Source: Salvia splendens (taxonomy: Eukaryota; Streptophyta; Magnoliopsida; Lamiales; Lamiaceae). From it: a stretch of 64,000 nucleotides of DNA. The stretch is taken from the NCBI RefSeq assembly GCF_004379255.2, contig NC_056042.1, positions 18,461,901 to 18,525,900 of the forward strand, written 5' to 3'. The notes beneath the pieces were generated by a model. That model searched no databases. It was not told where the DNA came from and saw only the letters and a list, made by a program, of their open reading frames with translations. A program made the translations under genes and the position numbers. Positions 32,985 to 43,328 of the stretch are shown here, piece after piece (position 1 is the first letter of the stretch; each line of letters starts with the position of its first letter).

Positions 32985-34950
32985 TTGGCACACCCCAGCA
33001 GAATGGCGTAGCTGAAAGAAGGAATATGACCTTGTTAAATATGGCTTTCTGCAAGTCATATTTTATACAATTTACCATCAAAATCAATTCCTAGTACTCC
33101 ATATGAGTTGTGTAATGGGCGCAAGCCCAATCTAGAACATCTGAAGATATGGGGTTGTCCGGCTCATGTATTGGAAAAGGATCAAACTAAGCTGGAATCA
33201 AGGACGGAGGTATGTTTGTTTATAGGATACCCTAAAGGATTGAAAGCTTATGAATTCTGTAGTCTCCGAGATAAGAAAGTCATCGTGAGCACTCATGTGA
33301 CATTCTTAGAGGAAGACTTTGTAATGAATCATAAACCCAGCAGTGAAGTGGCTCTTGACGAGCTAACTTTGGTTACAAGTTCCATTAACCAAGAACCCGT
33401 AGCAAGTGTACAAACAATTCTCGAAATTTCAACTTCTACTCCAAGTGTTGTAGTGCCGCGTCGCAGTGGGAAGGTCTCACATGAGCCCGAAAGTTACATT
33501 GGTTTGGGGGAATCTATGGACCATTCCTCGGACAGCAATGTATTAGATCCCTGGAACTTTGCAGAGGTGCAGGTGGATGTCGATCAATGCGAATGGGTGG
33601 AAGCAATGGATTCGGAACTACAATCAGCGATAGAAAAAGACGTCTACGATTTATCCGTCCTACCCCAGAGCTGTACTGCCATTGGGAGCAAGTGGATATA
33701 CTAGTGGCTAAGGGGTATACCCAAAAGGAAGGTGTCGATTACTACGAGACCTTCTCACCTGTGGCCATGCTCAAATCGATCTGGATACTTCTGTCTATAG
33801 CAGCTTACGTGGATTGGGATGCATGGCAGATGGACATTAAGATTGCGTTCTTGAACGGTAGTCTTGAAGAGACCATCTACATGGAACAACCCGAAGGATA
33901 TGCCATGAAGGGCAAGGAACACATGGTTTGGAAGCTTAAGAAGGCCATTTATGGCCTCAAGCAAGCAACTAGATCATGGAACTAGTGTTTCGATCACACT
34001 ATTCATAAGTTTGGATTCGAATGAAAGCTGCATGTACAAGAAGGTTGAAAAGGGAAATGTTGTGTTCTTTGTTTTATATGTAGATGGAATCCTTCTAATT
34101 GGAAATAATAAAAATATGTTGTCATCAGTACGAACTTGGTTGTCATACCAGTTCGAGATGAAGGATATGGGAGACGCGGGACACATTCTCGGCATCAAGA
34201 TTCTTCGGAATCGTGAGAAGAGAACGTTGTGCTTATCTCAAGAATCTTACATCGACACTGTACTTAGTCGTTTTAGCATGCAAGACGCCAAGAAAGGTTT
34301 CTTACCTTTTAGACATGGCATCTATCTATCTCAAGATATGTGTCCTAAGACGCCGTCTGAGATAGCAGAGATGAGAAGGATACCATATGCTTCGGCAGTT
34401 GGTAGTCTCATGTATGCTATGCTTTGTACAAGGTCAGATATTTGCTTTGTTGTTGGCACGATGGCAAGATATCAGTCGAATCAGGGCCAAGGATATTGGA
34501 CTGCCGGAAAGAACATACTCAAGTACCTTAAACGGACTCAGGACTATGCTCTAGTTTACAATGCAGCCGAGCTCTATCCTTTGGGATATACTGACTCAGA
34601 TTTTCAAGCTGATCAAGACTCGAGAAAATCTACTTCTGGATACATGTTCACCTTAGGAGGTGGTACCGTAATTTGGAAGAGTGTGAAGTAAAAATGCATT
34701 GCAGAATCTACCATGGAAGTCGAATATGTGGCCGCTTCGGAGGCTGCAAAGGAGGCCGTATCACCATTTAGGTGTTATTAGAGGCAGTGTGAAGCAAAAA
34801 CTTCCTTATGGACTTAGGTGTGGTTACGAATCTGCCCAAGAGCATCCTCATTTATTGTGACAATTCTGGTGCTGTGGCAAACTCGAAAGAACCACGGGCT
34901 CACAAAGCGAGCAAACACATAGAGATGAAGTATTATATCATTAGATGAAG
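32985..34950 (+). pseudogene. copia pol remnant: integrase end, RT, RNase H
   Basis: Begins with the integrase motif GTPQQNGVAERRN (out of frame with what follows), then the integrase C-terminal GCPAHV...FIGYPKG segment (33108-33704), the RT with QMDIKIAFLNGSLEETIYMEQPEGY (frame change near 33690, stop at 33983), VLYVDGILLIGNN where copia RTs have YVDD (Asp replaced by Gly), and RNase H YTDSDFQADQDSRKSTSGY (stop at 34689). A further RNase H tail, CDNSGAVANSKEPRAHKASKH, is readable to about 34950 in another frame. Plus strand, unable to encode a working enzyme. Confidence 0.85.
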
Positions 34951-35104
34951 GCATTGGCGGTGAAACCGTTCGAGCACCATGTTGAAGGGATGGGAGTTCA
35001 ACTCGTTCAAGACCTTAACTCGCTTTCAGTATAAGTGGGAGAATTAGACGTAGTGCACAATTATTTTGTATACTCGAAAGCTGTTTTGAGTATAAATGGG
35101 AGAT

Positions 35105-36225
35105 TGTTAGAGTTTTTATACTAGAAATCACCTTTCGAGTGATTGAATACTATAAAACTCTTTACTTATTTTTCAATGTATGAAACATATTATTTTTGTC
35201 ATAATGTTGTTATGTTTTACATTTCATGGGTGTTTATTGCATATTTAAACGTATAAGTAACTTAACAAAGTCTAAGTCTTTGATTTAGTAGACCGGTTGT
35301 GGGCGTCGTCCACTTTAAGGTAACACGGCCAGTTCTGAACAATGAAAAATAAGAATTTCACAACCCAGATATGCCTACACTACCTATCGTGAAAGGTTGC
35401 AATGTCAGTCCGCATATTTCTAAGTCTTACTGAAATAAGATGACATTAGTGTGGTAGAACACTGAATTGGATCTAACAGCGAGACATGTCTTTATGCTAT
35501 CTATTGAAAGACAAGGTCTTGATAAATTATTTATTTCTTAATCAATGTACGTTAGCATTGAGCATACGGTATTGATTATGCACTACTTTGACTTACCAAA
35601 TGGTGCGGGTTTTTCGCAACCCAATAATCCTGGTATCGTAGGTAGTGGTGATTAATATCTAGCAGTGCTAGGATTGCTATTATATTGAATCGTGCACGAG
35701 GTGAGTCTCGTTTGATAATATCCTCAAGAGGAGCTTGAAACAAGGCTTTATTATTCGGAACCTAGCTAGTTGAAGTTTGATTACTCTATGAATAATAAAG
35801 AAGCGTTTCTTGCTAAGTCCACTCTTGGAATTAATAAGATGTTAATTAATTAAGTTCATAGCAGACACTAATTAATTAATGGACCTTTCATTCATAAGCG
35901 CGGGAAATGAACGACAAACAAATGGAAACCCGGATTAATTATAATTTCGAATTTGGATGGTTAGTGCAATATTACTTCTGTAGTGGCTGCTCGTAATATT
36001 CCAATATAAGCTTGTATTAAATTGTGGGTTCAATTTAATTAATAAAAAGCTAATTGGGGGAGGCCATATCCAAAACCTTCCATAGATCTCTGACTGGCCC
36101 AATATGTGACTTAATATAAATAGGAGAATAAAGGAGACAGAAAATACACTTATTTTCATTAAGAATTTTGGTCCTCCTCTCCTATACTGAGAGGGATGAA
36201 ATTTTTCCTTCTGCTCTTCCTTCTC
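35105..36225 (+). repeat. copia 3' LTR
   Basis: Preceded by polypurine tract AAATGGGAGAT (35094-35104). Starts TGTTAGAGTTTTTATAC; TATA box AATATAAATAGG at 36112-36123. Homologous to the inverted LTR at 12549-13430. The 3' limit is estimated because the adjoining sequence changes character near 36225 without a clear CA end. Confidence 0.7.
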
Positions 36226-36227
36226 AG

Positions 36228-37064
36228 TTAAGTCTTTGGCACATTTGGTTCGGTTTCTTCGATCTCTTCAATTATCACTTCTGCGGGTTTCGATGCCCTG
36301 AATCTGAGAAGCTCGTGCGCTTCTTCTTTCATCTTTTTCAGTAAAGCGGTCGTCCGGGTTTTCTCTACCACGTACACGTGAACTAGCTTTGTGCTAGTAG
36401 CCGCCACTTTGAGGAAAACGTTTAGATGTGGCTCCTCAAGAATGGGCATCAGAGGGCCTCCTATTACAACGCCCTCGCAGTCATGACTATACTTAGTATC
36501 ACAATAATAAACTCGCATATCATCTTCCTATCATACTTCAACTTCAACACCATACTTGACAGGTCTATGAGCTCGAATTGGTTAATGTTGCAGAAGTTGA
36601 AGAAAGTCAAATACTCACCTACATACTTCTTCTCCTCTTTCGTAAAGAAGAATGAACCACCATGATGGAAAGCAATGGAAAACTTCCCAGGAGCTTCCTC
36701 GGTTAAGAAAAAAAAATAAAAATCGGGCAAACAAAATTCAAACCAAAACTTCCAAAAATTTGCCAAAAAAACAATTTCGGAGCCCTAAATCACAAACTGA
36801 GGATATCTAGCACTGAAATTCTAAAGTACGGATGACAAATTGTAAATTCTAACTTATTGTATTCATCTTCAGGGACGAAAAAATCCTGGCGAGGATCTCG
36901 GAAATCCCAGGTTTCGTCATCCACATCGATGACCTCCGTGACATGTCTCGGTGGTCGCCATGGTGGTGGCGATGGCGGTGGTGTGGGTTCCTTTTTACAA
37001 CGAGACGAATTTCGTGATGACTATGCGCTTGAGGATCCAGCGCTCTTCCGTTTTGGCGTCATTC
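36228..37064 (-). pseudogene. PB1-like domain gene fragment (Mutator-type transposase N-term)
   Basis: Reads leftward. 37064-36860 encodes a basic start MTPKRKSAG, a stop within 14 codons, a proline-rich EPTPPPSPPPWRPPR and an acidic TEVIDVDDETWDF. After an AT-rich stretch (possible intron, near 36700-36850) comes the PB1-like fold: FSIAFHHGGSFFF, KKYVGEYLTFFNFCNINQFELIDLSSMV, then, after a frameshift near 36510, MRVYYCDTKYSHDCEGV and FLKVAATSTKLVHVYV. This arrangement is known in plant Mutator-like transposases and derived proteins. The transposase core is absent. Inactive. Confidence 0.65.
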
Positions 37065-37114
37065 ATGCAAGAGAGAGTTTACAGAGAGTGAGTTTAGGCG
37101 GGGTGGGAGAGTGA

Positions 37115-37479
37115 AGAGTGAATATAAAGTTGTGAAATGTTTGAATTTTGGTAAATAATAAATAGTGTATTGTATATGTAGCGTTTATATGTGGTGTATA
37201 CTGTAGCATACGAACCGACGCCTGCACAGACGTCAAATCCTAACAGGGAACAGTAATGAACAGTACATGCAGTGCAGCATGCAGGCCGCCACTGCAGATT
37301 CTATTTGATATGACCAAAATGCCCTTTTAGGGCTGAAGGGTCTTTTAGTCAGAAAAAACAAGATATGTGATTATGTTTAAGATTAGAGTCTTCTGGCGAT
37401 ATATTTTTTGTTAGGGACCCTGCAGTGTTACAAACGGAAACGTTAGAGACTTTTGATGTAGTTCATCAACTCTTTACAC
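37115..37479. other. No gene seen
   Basis: AT-rich with a GC patch (37200-37300); a 5' flank of the PB1 gene fragment. I see no terminal repeat or coding signal. Confidence 0.4.
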
Positions 37480-37611
37480 TCACATTCTATTATAAAACTA
37501 ATATATAAATAAGAGACCATCATTCCACTAACTTTTTAAACTCATTTTTCTTCACATTTCTTAAAACCCGTGTCGAGTCAAACTTGGACAATATTTCATG
37601 GACAGAGAGAG
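37480..37611. mobile_element. Stowaway-type MITE fragment
   Basis: Right end reads, inward on the minus strand, CTCTCTCTGTCCATGAAATA, with TA at 37612-37613, followed by the CAAGTTTGACTCG and TTTTAAGAAATG words of a common plant Stowaway group. The left end is missing. Confidence 0.65.
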
Positions 37612-37689
37612 TATTTCAAGAATAGAAATCACACCTTCATCCCTAATCCATTAAAAGAGTGAAAGTGATACACGAGAAAATCAAGATAA

Positions 37690-38352
37690 ATGAATCTACT
37701 GAGTTGCCCTTTTAATATGATGGATTCATTTTCAAAATTGGTATATGAAACAGTAGAAGAAGCGGAAAAAACTTACCTTCTGTGCGAAGAAGAAGAACCA
37801 TTTGGATATGGTGAAGACCAAAAACTAAGCAGCCAACAATTAGATTATTATTTTATTTATTTAAGTGTAGTGGTTTCTTCTTCAAGGAAAAATGAGAGGC
37901 TTTTCAAACTGGGAGTAGCTAGAATTAGATGTACTTTGTGCAAAGAAGAGACTAAAACTATTGAACACTTGTTTTTTTGCTGCAATCCTTCGAGCAATCT
38001 TTGGAATCACTGTTACAAATGTTAGGATATATCTTTTTGTGTTTCTAAAGATCCAAAGACCTGCCTGCTTTCTTGGGTGGGTACTCCATTAAAAAGATTA
38101 GATAAGTGTTTGTGGACCGCCATGTTTTATGTCGTTGTGTGGACAATTTGGGATATTAGAAACAAAATGGCATTCCAAGATTTCAAAGCTAACTGGGAGT
38201 TCAAGAAGAAGCGACTTTTTTGGCACTTTGGAACTTGGGAGAAAGGATGGTGCCCGGAATTCTCCTTTGCAATGGGGTTGTTAATAAATGAGTTGAAGGT
38301 TATCAAAGGCTGGGCAGGAACAAGAGCTTCACGAAGAGGTAGGTTATGCTGA
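37690..38352 (+). pseudogene. LINE ORF2 C-terminal remnant
   Basis: Two frames. 37880-38025 carries a zinc-binding RT tail (zf-RVT) with CTLCKEETKTIEHLFFCC, and 38077-38352 a C-terminus LWTAMFYVVVWTIWDIRNKMAF, both typical of plant L1-type LINE ORF2. The 5' part of the first frame (37690-37870, YETVEEAEKTYLLCEEEEPFGYGE) is not LINE-like and may belong to an unrelated gene fragment joined by the insertion. Confidence 0.7.
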
Positions 38353-38596
38353 CTTTTAGTTGAACTCTGGGATCCTGTAGTTTTTACATTCTCTTGTGGC
38401 ATTGTTGTGTGTTTTGGCTTGATGTAGTTGGTTTGTTACTTTATTGGGGCTGCTTAGTTAGGTTGTTTTTTTGCTTATTTTGGATCACTTTTCTGAGAGG
38501 TAGGGGTATCGTTTTTGTTGGTGGTCTCACCTTTTGGCTTGCCTTTTTGTAGCTCGCCATTTTGTGGCTTGAGCATTTGCTTTTCATCAAAAAAAA
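37880..38596 (+). mobile_element. 5'-truncated LINE with poly(A)
   Basis: The remnant ORF is followed by a 240-bp T/G-rich 3' tail that ends TTTTCATC plus eight A at 38589-38596, as expected for an L1-type end. Heavy 5' truncation is usual for reverse-transcribed copies. I found no target duplication. Confidence 0.6.
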
Positions 38597-38703
38597 GTCT
38601 AGTGGTGCAAGGTTATATTTTTCATTTAAATTTTAAACGTAGATTTTGGTGTAAAATATCATTTTACTCTCAAATGGGAGCACTAGGGTGCATCCTTAAT
38701 TAG

Positions 38704-39113
38704 AGTGCTAACGTACATCCAATCACGTGCTGCCACATGGCATAAAAAATACAATATTATAAACAAAAAAATACAATACACATTTGTGAAGTTGTACATG
38801 CATTTCTGCAGATTGCATTTTAGTTATAGACAAATTGCATTTTATATTGTTAAGTTTTGCATTTTAACATAAATTGTCTACAATGCAAAATAAACTATAT
38901 ATAAATGCAATTTGTCTATATATAAAATGTAAATTAAACGGTCAATATTTAAAATGCAAAACTCAACAATAAAAATTACAATCTGTCTATAATGAAAATG
39001 CAATCCGTCAAAATTCATCTATCACTTTTACAAATGTATATTGTATTTTTGTTTTTACAATATTGCATTTTTCGTGGCACGTGGCAGAACGTTATTGGAT
39101 GTACGTTAGCACT
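38704..39113. mobile_element. Long-TIR MITE (410 bp)
   Basis: Both ends read AGTGCTAACGTACATCCAAT inward, and imperfect homology continues for about 90 bp (GCCACrTG, AAAAATrCAATATT, AATACAATAyACATTTGT). Interior is AT-rich with repeated TGCATTTT words. Long TIRs suggest a Mutator-type nonautonomous element; flanks share ATTAG but no clean 9-bp duplication. Confidence 0.75.
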
Positions 39114-39139
39114 TTAAAATTAGTTAGTATATTAGTATA

Positions 39140-39709
39140 TCTCTACTCTCAAATGTTCTTTTTATAGTACTCCCTCAGTCCCACTTAAGATGACATGTTT
39201 TCTTTTTTAATTTGTCCCAACTAAGATGATACATTTCTTTTTTTAGAAATTTTTTCTTTCCAATTAATACACTCAACTATTTTTTCTCATTCCTATTCAA
39301 ATATTCATCTTTCGTTCTCTCTCTATTTTAATACTTACACCCATCTTTTCTCTCTCCAATTAAATACATTAACCAATAACTCCTAAATTCCCGTGCCGGC
39401 CAAAATATGTGTCATCTTAGCCGGAATGGAGGGAGTAATAATTATAGAGTTAATTTTTATTTCATTATTTAAGTGTCGTGTGCTAATTTTTTGGTGCTGG
39501 TTTTTCACTATTCAACTGGATATGTTCTTTATTATATGTTGTTGACGGGTGCATTAATATTTGATATCCAAAATATTTTAACAAAACATCTATGGGCTAA
39601 TCATAATAAATATTTTTTTTCTATTTTAGATATATAATAATTTAATATTATATGCTATATTTTTATAAAAAAATATAATATGTCTTGCATAGCACGAGTG
39701 AGATGCTAG
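39140..39709 (+). mobile_element. Candidate nonautonomous Helitron
   Basis: Begins TCTCTACTCTC after an A (39139) and ends CTAG (39706-39709) before a T, matching insertion between A and T. A GC hairpin-like CTTGCATAGCACGAG lies 11 bases upstream of CTAG. No coding sequence. It carries a Stowaway MITE at 39170-39435. Confidence 0.55.
39170..39435. mobile_element. Stowaway MITE (266 bp)
   Basis: Starts CTCCCTCAGTCCCACTTAAG and ends, inward, CTCCCTCCATTCCGGCTAAG, flanked by TA (39168-39169, 39436-39437). Tc1/mariner-derived; AT-rich interior. Confidence 0.88.
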
Positions 39710-39796
39710 TAATCAGTACATTACTAAACTCAACGACATCTAAAATATTGTGTTATTTAAAAAAATAGTGTATCTTAAATATTGATCAAATTTTTT

Positions 39797-39845
39797 AAAT
39801 GAGTGCAGAAAATGAAATGATTCAACTACCGTAGAATGAAGAGAG
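39797..39845. mobile_element. Stowaway fragment (right end)
   Basis: Inverse complement of the text at 41260-41308 (CATTTCATTTTCTGCACTCA), ending at TA 39846-39847. Only this end remains. Confidence 0.6.
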
Positions 39846-39847
39846 TA

Positions 39848-40187
39848 CAAAAATAAGATCCACCTTTCACTAATACTTTCCTTGCACTTTCTAATACCTT
39901 TCTTAAATTCGTGCCCCTAAAAGTAGAATTTGAATGATAATTTACGTGAAGGCATATGACATATACATTGATTTACCAGCAAGACCTGGATAAATTCTAT
40001 TTGATCTATTACTTTTTGATGGTACTACCAATTAGCTCAAGCCCAAAATGATCAATAGTTTTGATTTGTACGGTGATTTGGCCTTTCTACATATCCAGTA
40101 AACAATAGGAGTACAGTTAAATGTTGGTTTGCATTTCCCAGATGGTGGAACCAAGTACAATACTTATTGCAACTGTACCCCCAACTA
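39848..40187. other. No gene seen
   Basis: AT-rich; nothing recognisable. Confidence 0.4.
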
Positions 40188-40189
40188 TA

Positions 40190-41160
40190 AGAAGGTGTGC
40201 ATTCGGGTTTCGGTTCAGTTTTTTGCTCTAATTGAACCGAACCCGATAAACCGAATTTCGCCTAAAACTAAAGCCGAACCGAAACCGAAAACCGAAAACC
40301 GAAAAACCGAAAACCAAACTTAAAAATCCGAACTAAACCCAAAAACAAAAATTATAGAAAAAACCGAAAAATCGAAAAACCTTAAACCGAAAACCGAATT
40401 TAAAAACCGAAAATCTGGAGAGAAAGAAAACAGTACAGAAACTTAGAAATTTTCAACCTACAAAACATAACATGATAAAAAATGATAATATCCCTAATCC
40501 ATCAAAGGCATCAACCAACAAATACAAATATACAAATATGCAATCAACATTCCACAATAAAAGGCAAAAACTAATAATCAATTAATCATACTTCCATATT
40601 AGGAACTAGGTAACTTAATAAATAAATGTTGAATTATTAGACGGATGGAAGAATTTGCAGGCTTACAGCTGTGGGTTTAGGGATGCAATTGAAGGTATAA
40701 GTAGAGATTTACCTGGAGTCGGAGCTGTGGAGAGTGGAGACGACGGTGTGAAAGGCCGACAGGAGCTGTAGGGGCGAGGGGCGACAGGCGACGGCTAGAG
40801 GGGCGACCGGCGACGGAGGACGATGGAGTTGGTGGAGGGATTTAGGGTTAGAGGGAGAGGAGAGCCGAGAGCGGCGGATCTGATTTAGAATTCAGAAACG
40901 TGAGTTTCCAATTAGGGCTTTTACTTTTAGTTATAATTAATTAATAGTAACATATATATAATCAAATAAATAATTAAATAAATTTAGTTATTCGGTTATT
41001 CGGTTTTTTCTTCGCCCGAACCGAACCGAACCGATAAACCAAAATTTTTATATTTTCAAAACCGAACCGAACCGAAAAATTGAAATAACCGAACCGAATT
41101 TCAAAATTTCGGTTTGGTTCGGTTCGGATATTCGGTTTTCGGTTTTTTTGCTCACCTCTA
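40190..41160. mobile_element. hAT-derived nonautonomous element
   Basis: Ends resemble each other: left AAGGTGTGCATTCGGG, right inward TAGAGGTGAGCAAAAAAA. Both subterminal parts (40200-40410 and 40985-41150) are dense with AACCGAA words in both orientations, a hAT subterminal pattern. The GC-rich interior block (40730-40870) looks like a leader left after loss of the transposase gene. No 8-bp duplication is visible, so the ends are approximate. Confidence 0.6.
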
Positions 41161-41259
41161 ACCTTGTTCGAAGAGAGGGATATAGAAAAAATAAAAAAAA
41201 ATCTTCAATCATTGTGAAATTAGACTATTTCAAGTGGTGAAAATCACGTGAATTTGCTA

Positions 41260-41445
41260 CTCCCTCTGTTCCACAGTAGTAGAGTCATTTCATTTTCTGC
41301 ACTCATTTTGAAAAATAATGATAAATACTTCCTTCGTCCCAAGATAAACGAGTCATATTCCTTTTTTGAGATGTCCCAACATAAGTGAGTCATTTCCTTT
41401 TTTTAGAAAAAAGTCTCATTTCTTACTTTATTCCCCACCGACTTT
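41260..41445. mobile_element. Two abutting Stowaway end fragments
   Basis: CTCCCTCTGTTCCACAGTAG at 41260 and CTTCCTTCGTCCCAAGATAA at 41338 are both left ends of Stowaway-type elements, in the same direction, neither with its right end. They replace the left terminus of the adjoining Harbinger. Confidence 0.6.
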
Positions 41446-42700
41446 ATGTATCCTTTTGAGCAAATGCGTCAAATAATGGAACAATCGTTTGAAGAAGATC
41501 GACGCCGAGAGGCGGAGGAAGCAGCGCCGCCCCCACGACGCTCCCGGACGTACATCCATCGTAACCGGGAGGAAGCCGCCATAAGGTTATTACGCGACTA
41601 CTTCTGCGATAACCCGATTTGGGGAGAAACCTACTTCCGTCGCCGTTTCCGCATGAGTAAACCGCTATTTCTCCACATTGAGAATACTTTGGCGGCCCGG
41701 GAAGAGTTCTTCCGAGAAGAGTTCGACGCGGTCGGGCGTCCCAGCCACACGACGCTGCAGAAATGTACTGCAGCAATCCGTCAGCTTGCGATTGGACAAA
41801 CGGCCGACATGTTCGACGAATACCTCCATATCGGAGACACAACTGGGCATGTGCTTGCTCAAATTCTGCAAAGGCGTCCGGGCAGCCTTTACCGACGAAT
41901 TTCTCCGGAGGGCAAGCACGACCGATTGTCAGTTCCTCCTCGACCTGCACGAACAAGTGCACGGATTCCCCGGGATGCTTGCAAGTGTCGATTGCATGCA
42001 CTGGCAATGGAAAAATTGCCCGGCGGCTTGGAGGGGATCCTACATGAGCGGCCACAAAGGCACCTACCCAACCGTTGTACTCGAGGCCGTTGTCGACTAC
42101 CGGCTTTGGATCTGGCACGCGTACTTCGGGGTCCCTGGCTCGAACAACTACATAAACGTGCTCCACCAGTCCAACCTCTTTACCGAAGTTTTGAATAGTA
42201 AAGCGTCGGCCATCAACTTCGTCGCCAACAACCGGCTGTATAAAATGAGGTACTATCTCGCCGACGGCATCTACCCGAAGTGGCCGACTTTCGTAAAGAC
42301 GTGCAGCAGGCGTGCGAACCCAAAGTAGGCTCTTTTTGCGCAGAAGCAGGAGGCTGCTCGCAAGGATGTGGAGAGGGCGTTCGGGGTTCTCCAAGCGCGC
42401 TTCAACATCATCAAAGCCCCGGCTCGTTCGTGGTTCATGGAGAGCATGGTCGACATTATGTATACGTGCATAATCTTGCACAACATGATTGTCCAAGACG
42501 AAGGACCCGAGGTGGGAAATTGGTTCGACCCCGAATCCCCCGGAAGCTCAACCGCAAGTAGTCCGCCGCGAAGTGGAGCGCATCCGTCAATACAAGAACG
42601 GTTGTCTATTCGGGCAAGGACACGCGACTCTAGCACCCACGCCCAACTCCAAGAGGATCTAATTGAGCACATTTGGGAAAACTTTGGCGGAAAAAATTAA
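41446..42700 (+). pseudogene. Harbinger transposase 2, three lesions
   Basis: The first frame (41446-41860) gives the N-terminal helix-rich region RLLRDYFCDNPIWGETYFRRRFRMSKPLFLHI; after a frameshift near 41855 the protein continues in phase from 41860 to 42700 with one TAG at 42326. Catalytic residues: D in ASVDCMHWQWKNCP and E in VERAFGVLQARF are kept, but the second Asp of the NNDINVL block is Tyr (NNYINVL), so catalysis is lost even apart from the breaks. The natural C-terminus is HIWENFGGKN. More complete than copy 1 and of a different subfamily. Confidence 0.85.
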
Positions 42701-43104
42701 ATTATGTCATTTTAATTTTTTTAGGATTTTAATTATGTCTTTTTTCTATTTTTTTTAATTTTAATGTTGTTTTAATTTTAATGAAGTTTGTTTTTTTAAT
42801 TGAATTTAGAGCATCAAATTATACAAAGTTAAATTATGTCTTTTTTTATTTATTTTGGCACGAATTTAGTTATGTATTTTTTTAGGATTTTAAGTTGTAA
42901 TTTTATTTTATTTAATGAAGTTTGTTTTTTTAATTGAATTTGTTGGAAAAAAAACTGAAATTGAATGAATAGTAATTTAAGGGACGGTTAAGAGACGGAG
43001 CGTTGCAGGTTCCGTCCCTTAGTTAAGGGATGGAGGAATAAAGTACAGTGGGGCCCTCAAATAGTAGTTTAAGGGACGGTGGGGGGACAACGTAGTGGAT
43101 GCCC
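41446..43104 (+). mobile_element. PIF/Harbinger transposon 2, left end lost
   Basis: Right terminus reads inward GGGCATCCACTACGTTG and is followed by TTA (43105-43107), similar to the GAGCATCC ends of the first copy. No matching left TIR; Stowaway debris occupies that side. The 3' part (42700-43104) is noncoding, AT-rich, then has repeated TAAGGGACGG words near the terminus. Confidence 0.8.
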
Positions 43105-43129
43105 TTAGCCAAGCAAGTTAGAGTCAGGC

Positions 43130-43240
43130 AGCCCAAAACTCATCAAAGAAAAACACATGGCCCAAACTTATTTAATTTACAAGGTGGCCCAATTACTCTA
43201 ATTAAATTCTTAGCCCCTTCTTTTAATAAAACTTAGCCCA
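43130..43240 (+). promoter_or_regulatory. Cluster of four site II (TGGGCY) motifs
   Basis: AGCCCA at 43130, GGCCCA at 43159 and 43186, AGCCCA at 43235 (TGGGCT/TGGGCC on the minus strand). Site II clusters of this spacing are TCP-factor sites in promoters of plant housekeeping, ribosomal and mitochondrial genes. They lie 90-200 bp upstream of the ATG at 43329, which supports a host promoter. Confidence 0.5.
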
Positions 43241-43328
43241 ACTCCTCAAATTAAAACAACTCAATTAAAAATACTCCCTAATCCGCCGGCTCTTCCCTTC
43301 ACTTAACTTTGATTTCCGTAAACACTCT

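Larger units (their letters stand above)
32694..36225 (+). mobile_element. Ty1/copia element, internally deleted
   Basis: A truncated LTR start (TGTTGGGGTTTGTATACT at 32694) is followed after less than 300 bp by the end of an integrase core, so gag, protease and most of integrase are gone. RT and RNase H follow to 34950, then a polypurine tract and a 3' LTR that begins TGTTAGAG at 35105. Right end is uncertain, merging into a PB1-domain gene fragment. Confidence 0.75.

Noticed and set aside
36857..37114. 85-codon plus-strand gene
   Set aside because: The minus strand here has a better reading (proline-rich and acidic N-terminus of the PB1-like protein) in continuity with 36228-36766.
39797..41326. 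One Stowaway split by an insertion, ends at 39845 and 41260
   Set aside because: The right-end piece lies left of the left-end piece, so they cannot be halves of one interrupted element.
41444..42496. 350-codon open frame on the minus strand
   Set aside because: Antisense shadow of the Harbinger transposase, which has clear DDE motifs on the plus strand; translated text is arginine/proline-rich without family features.
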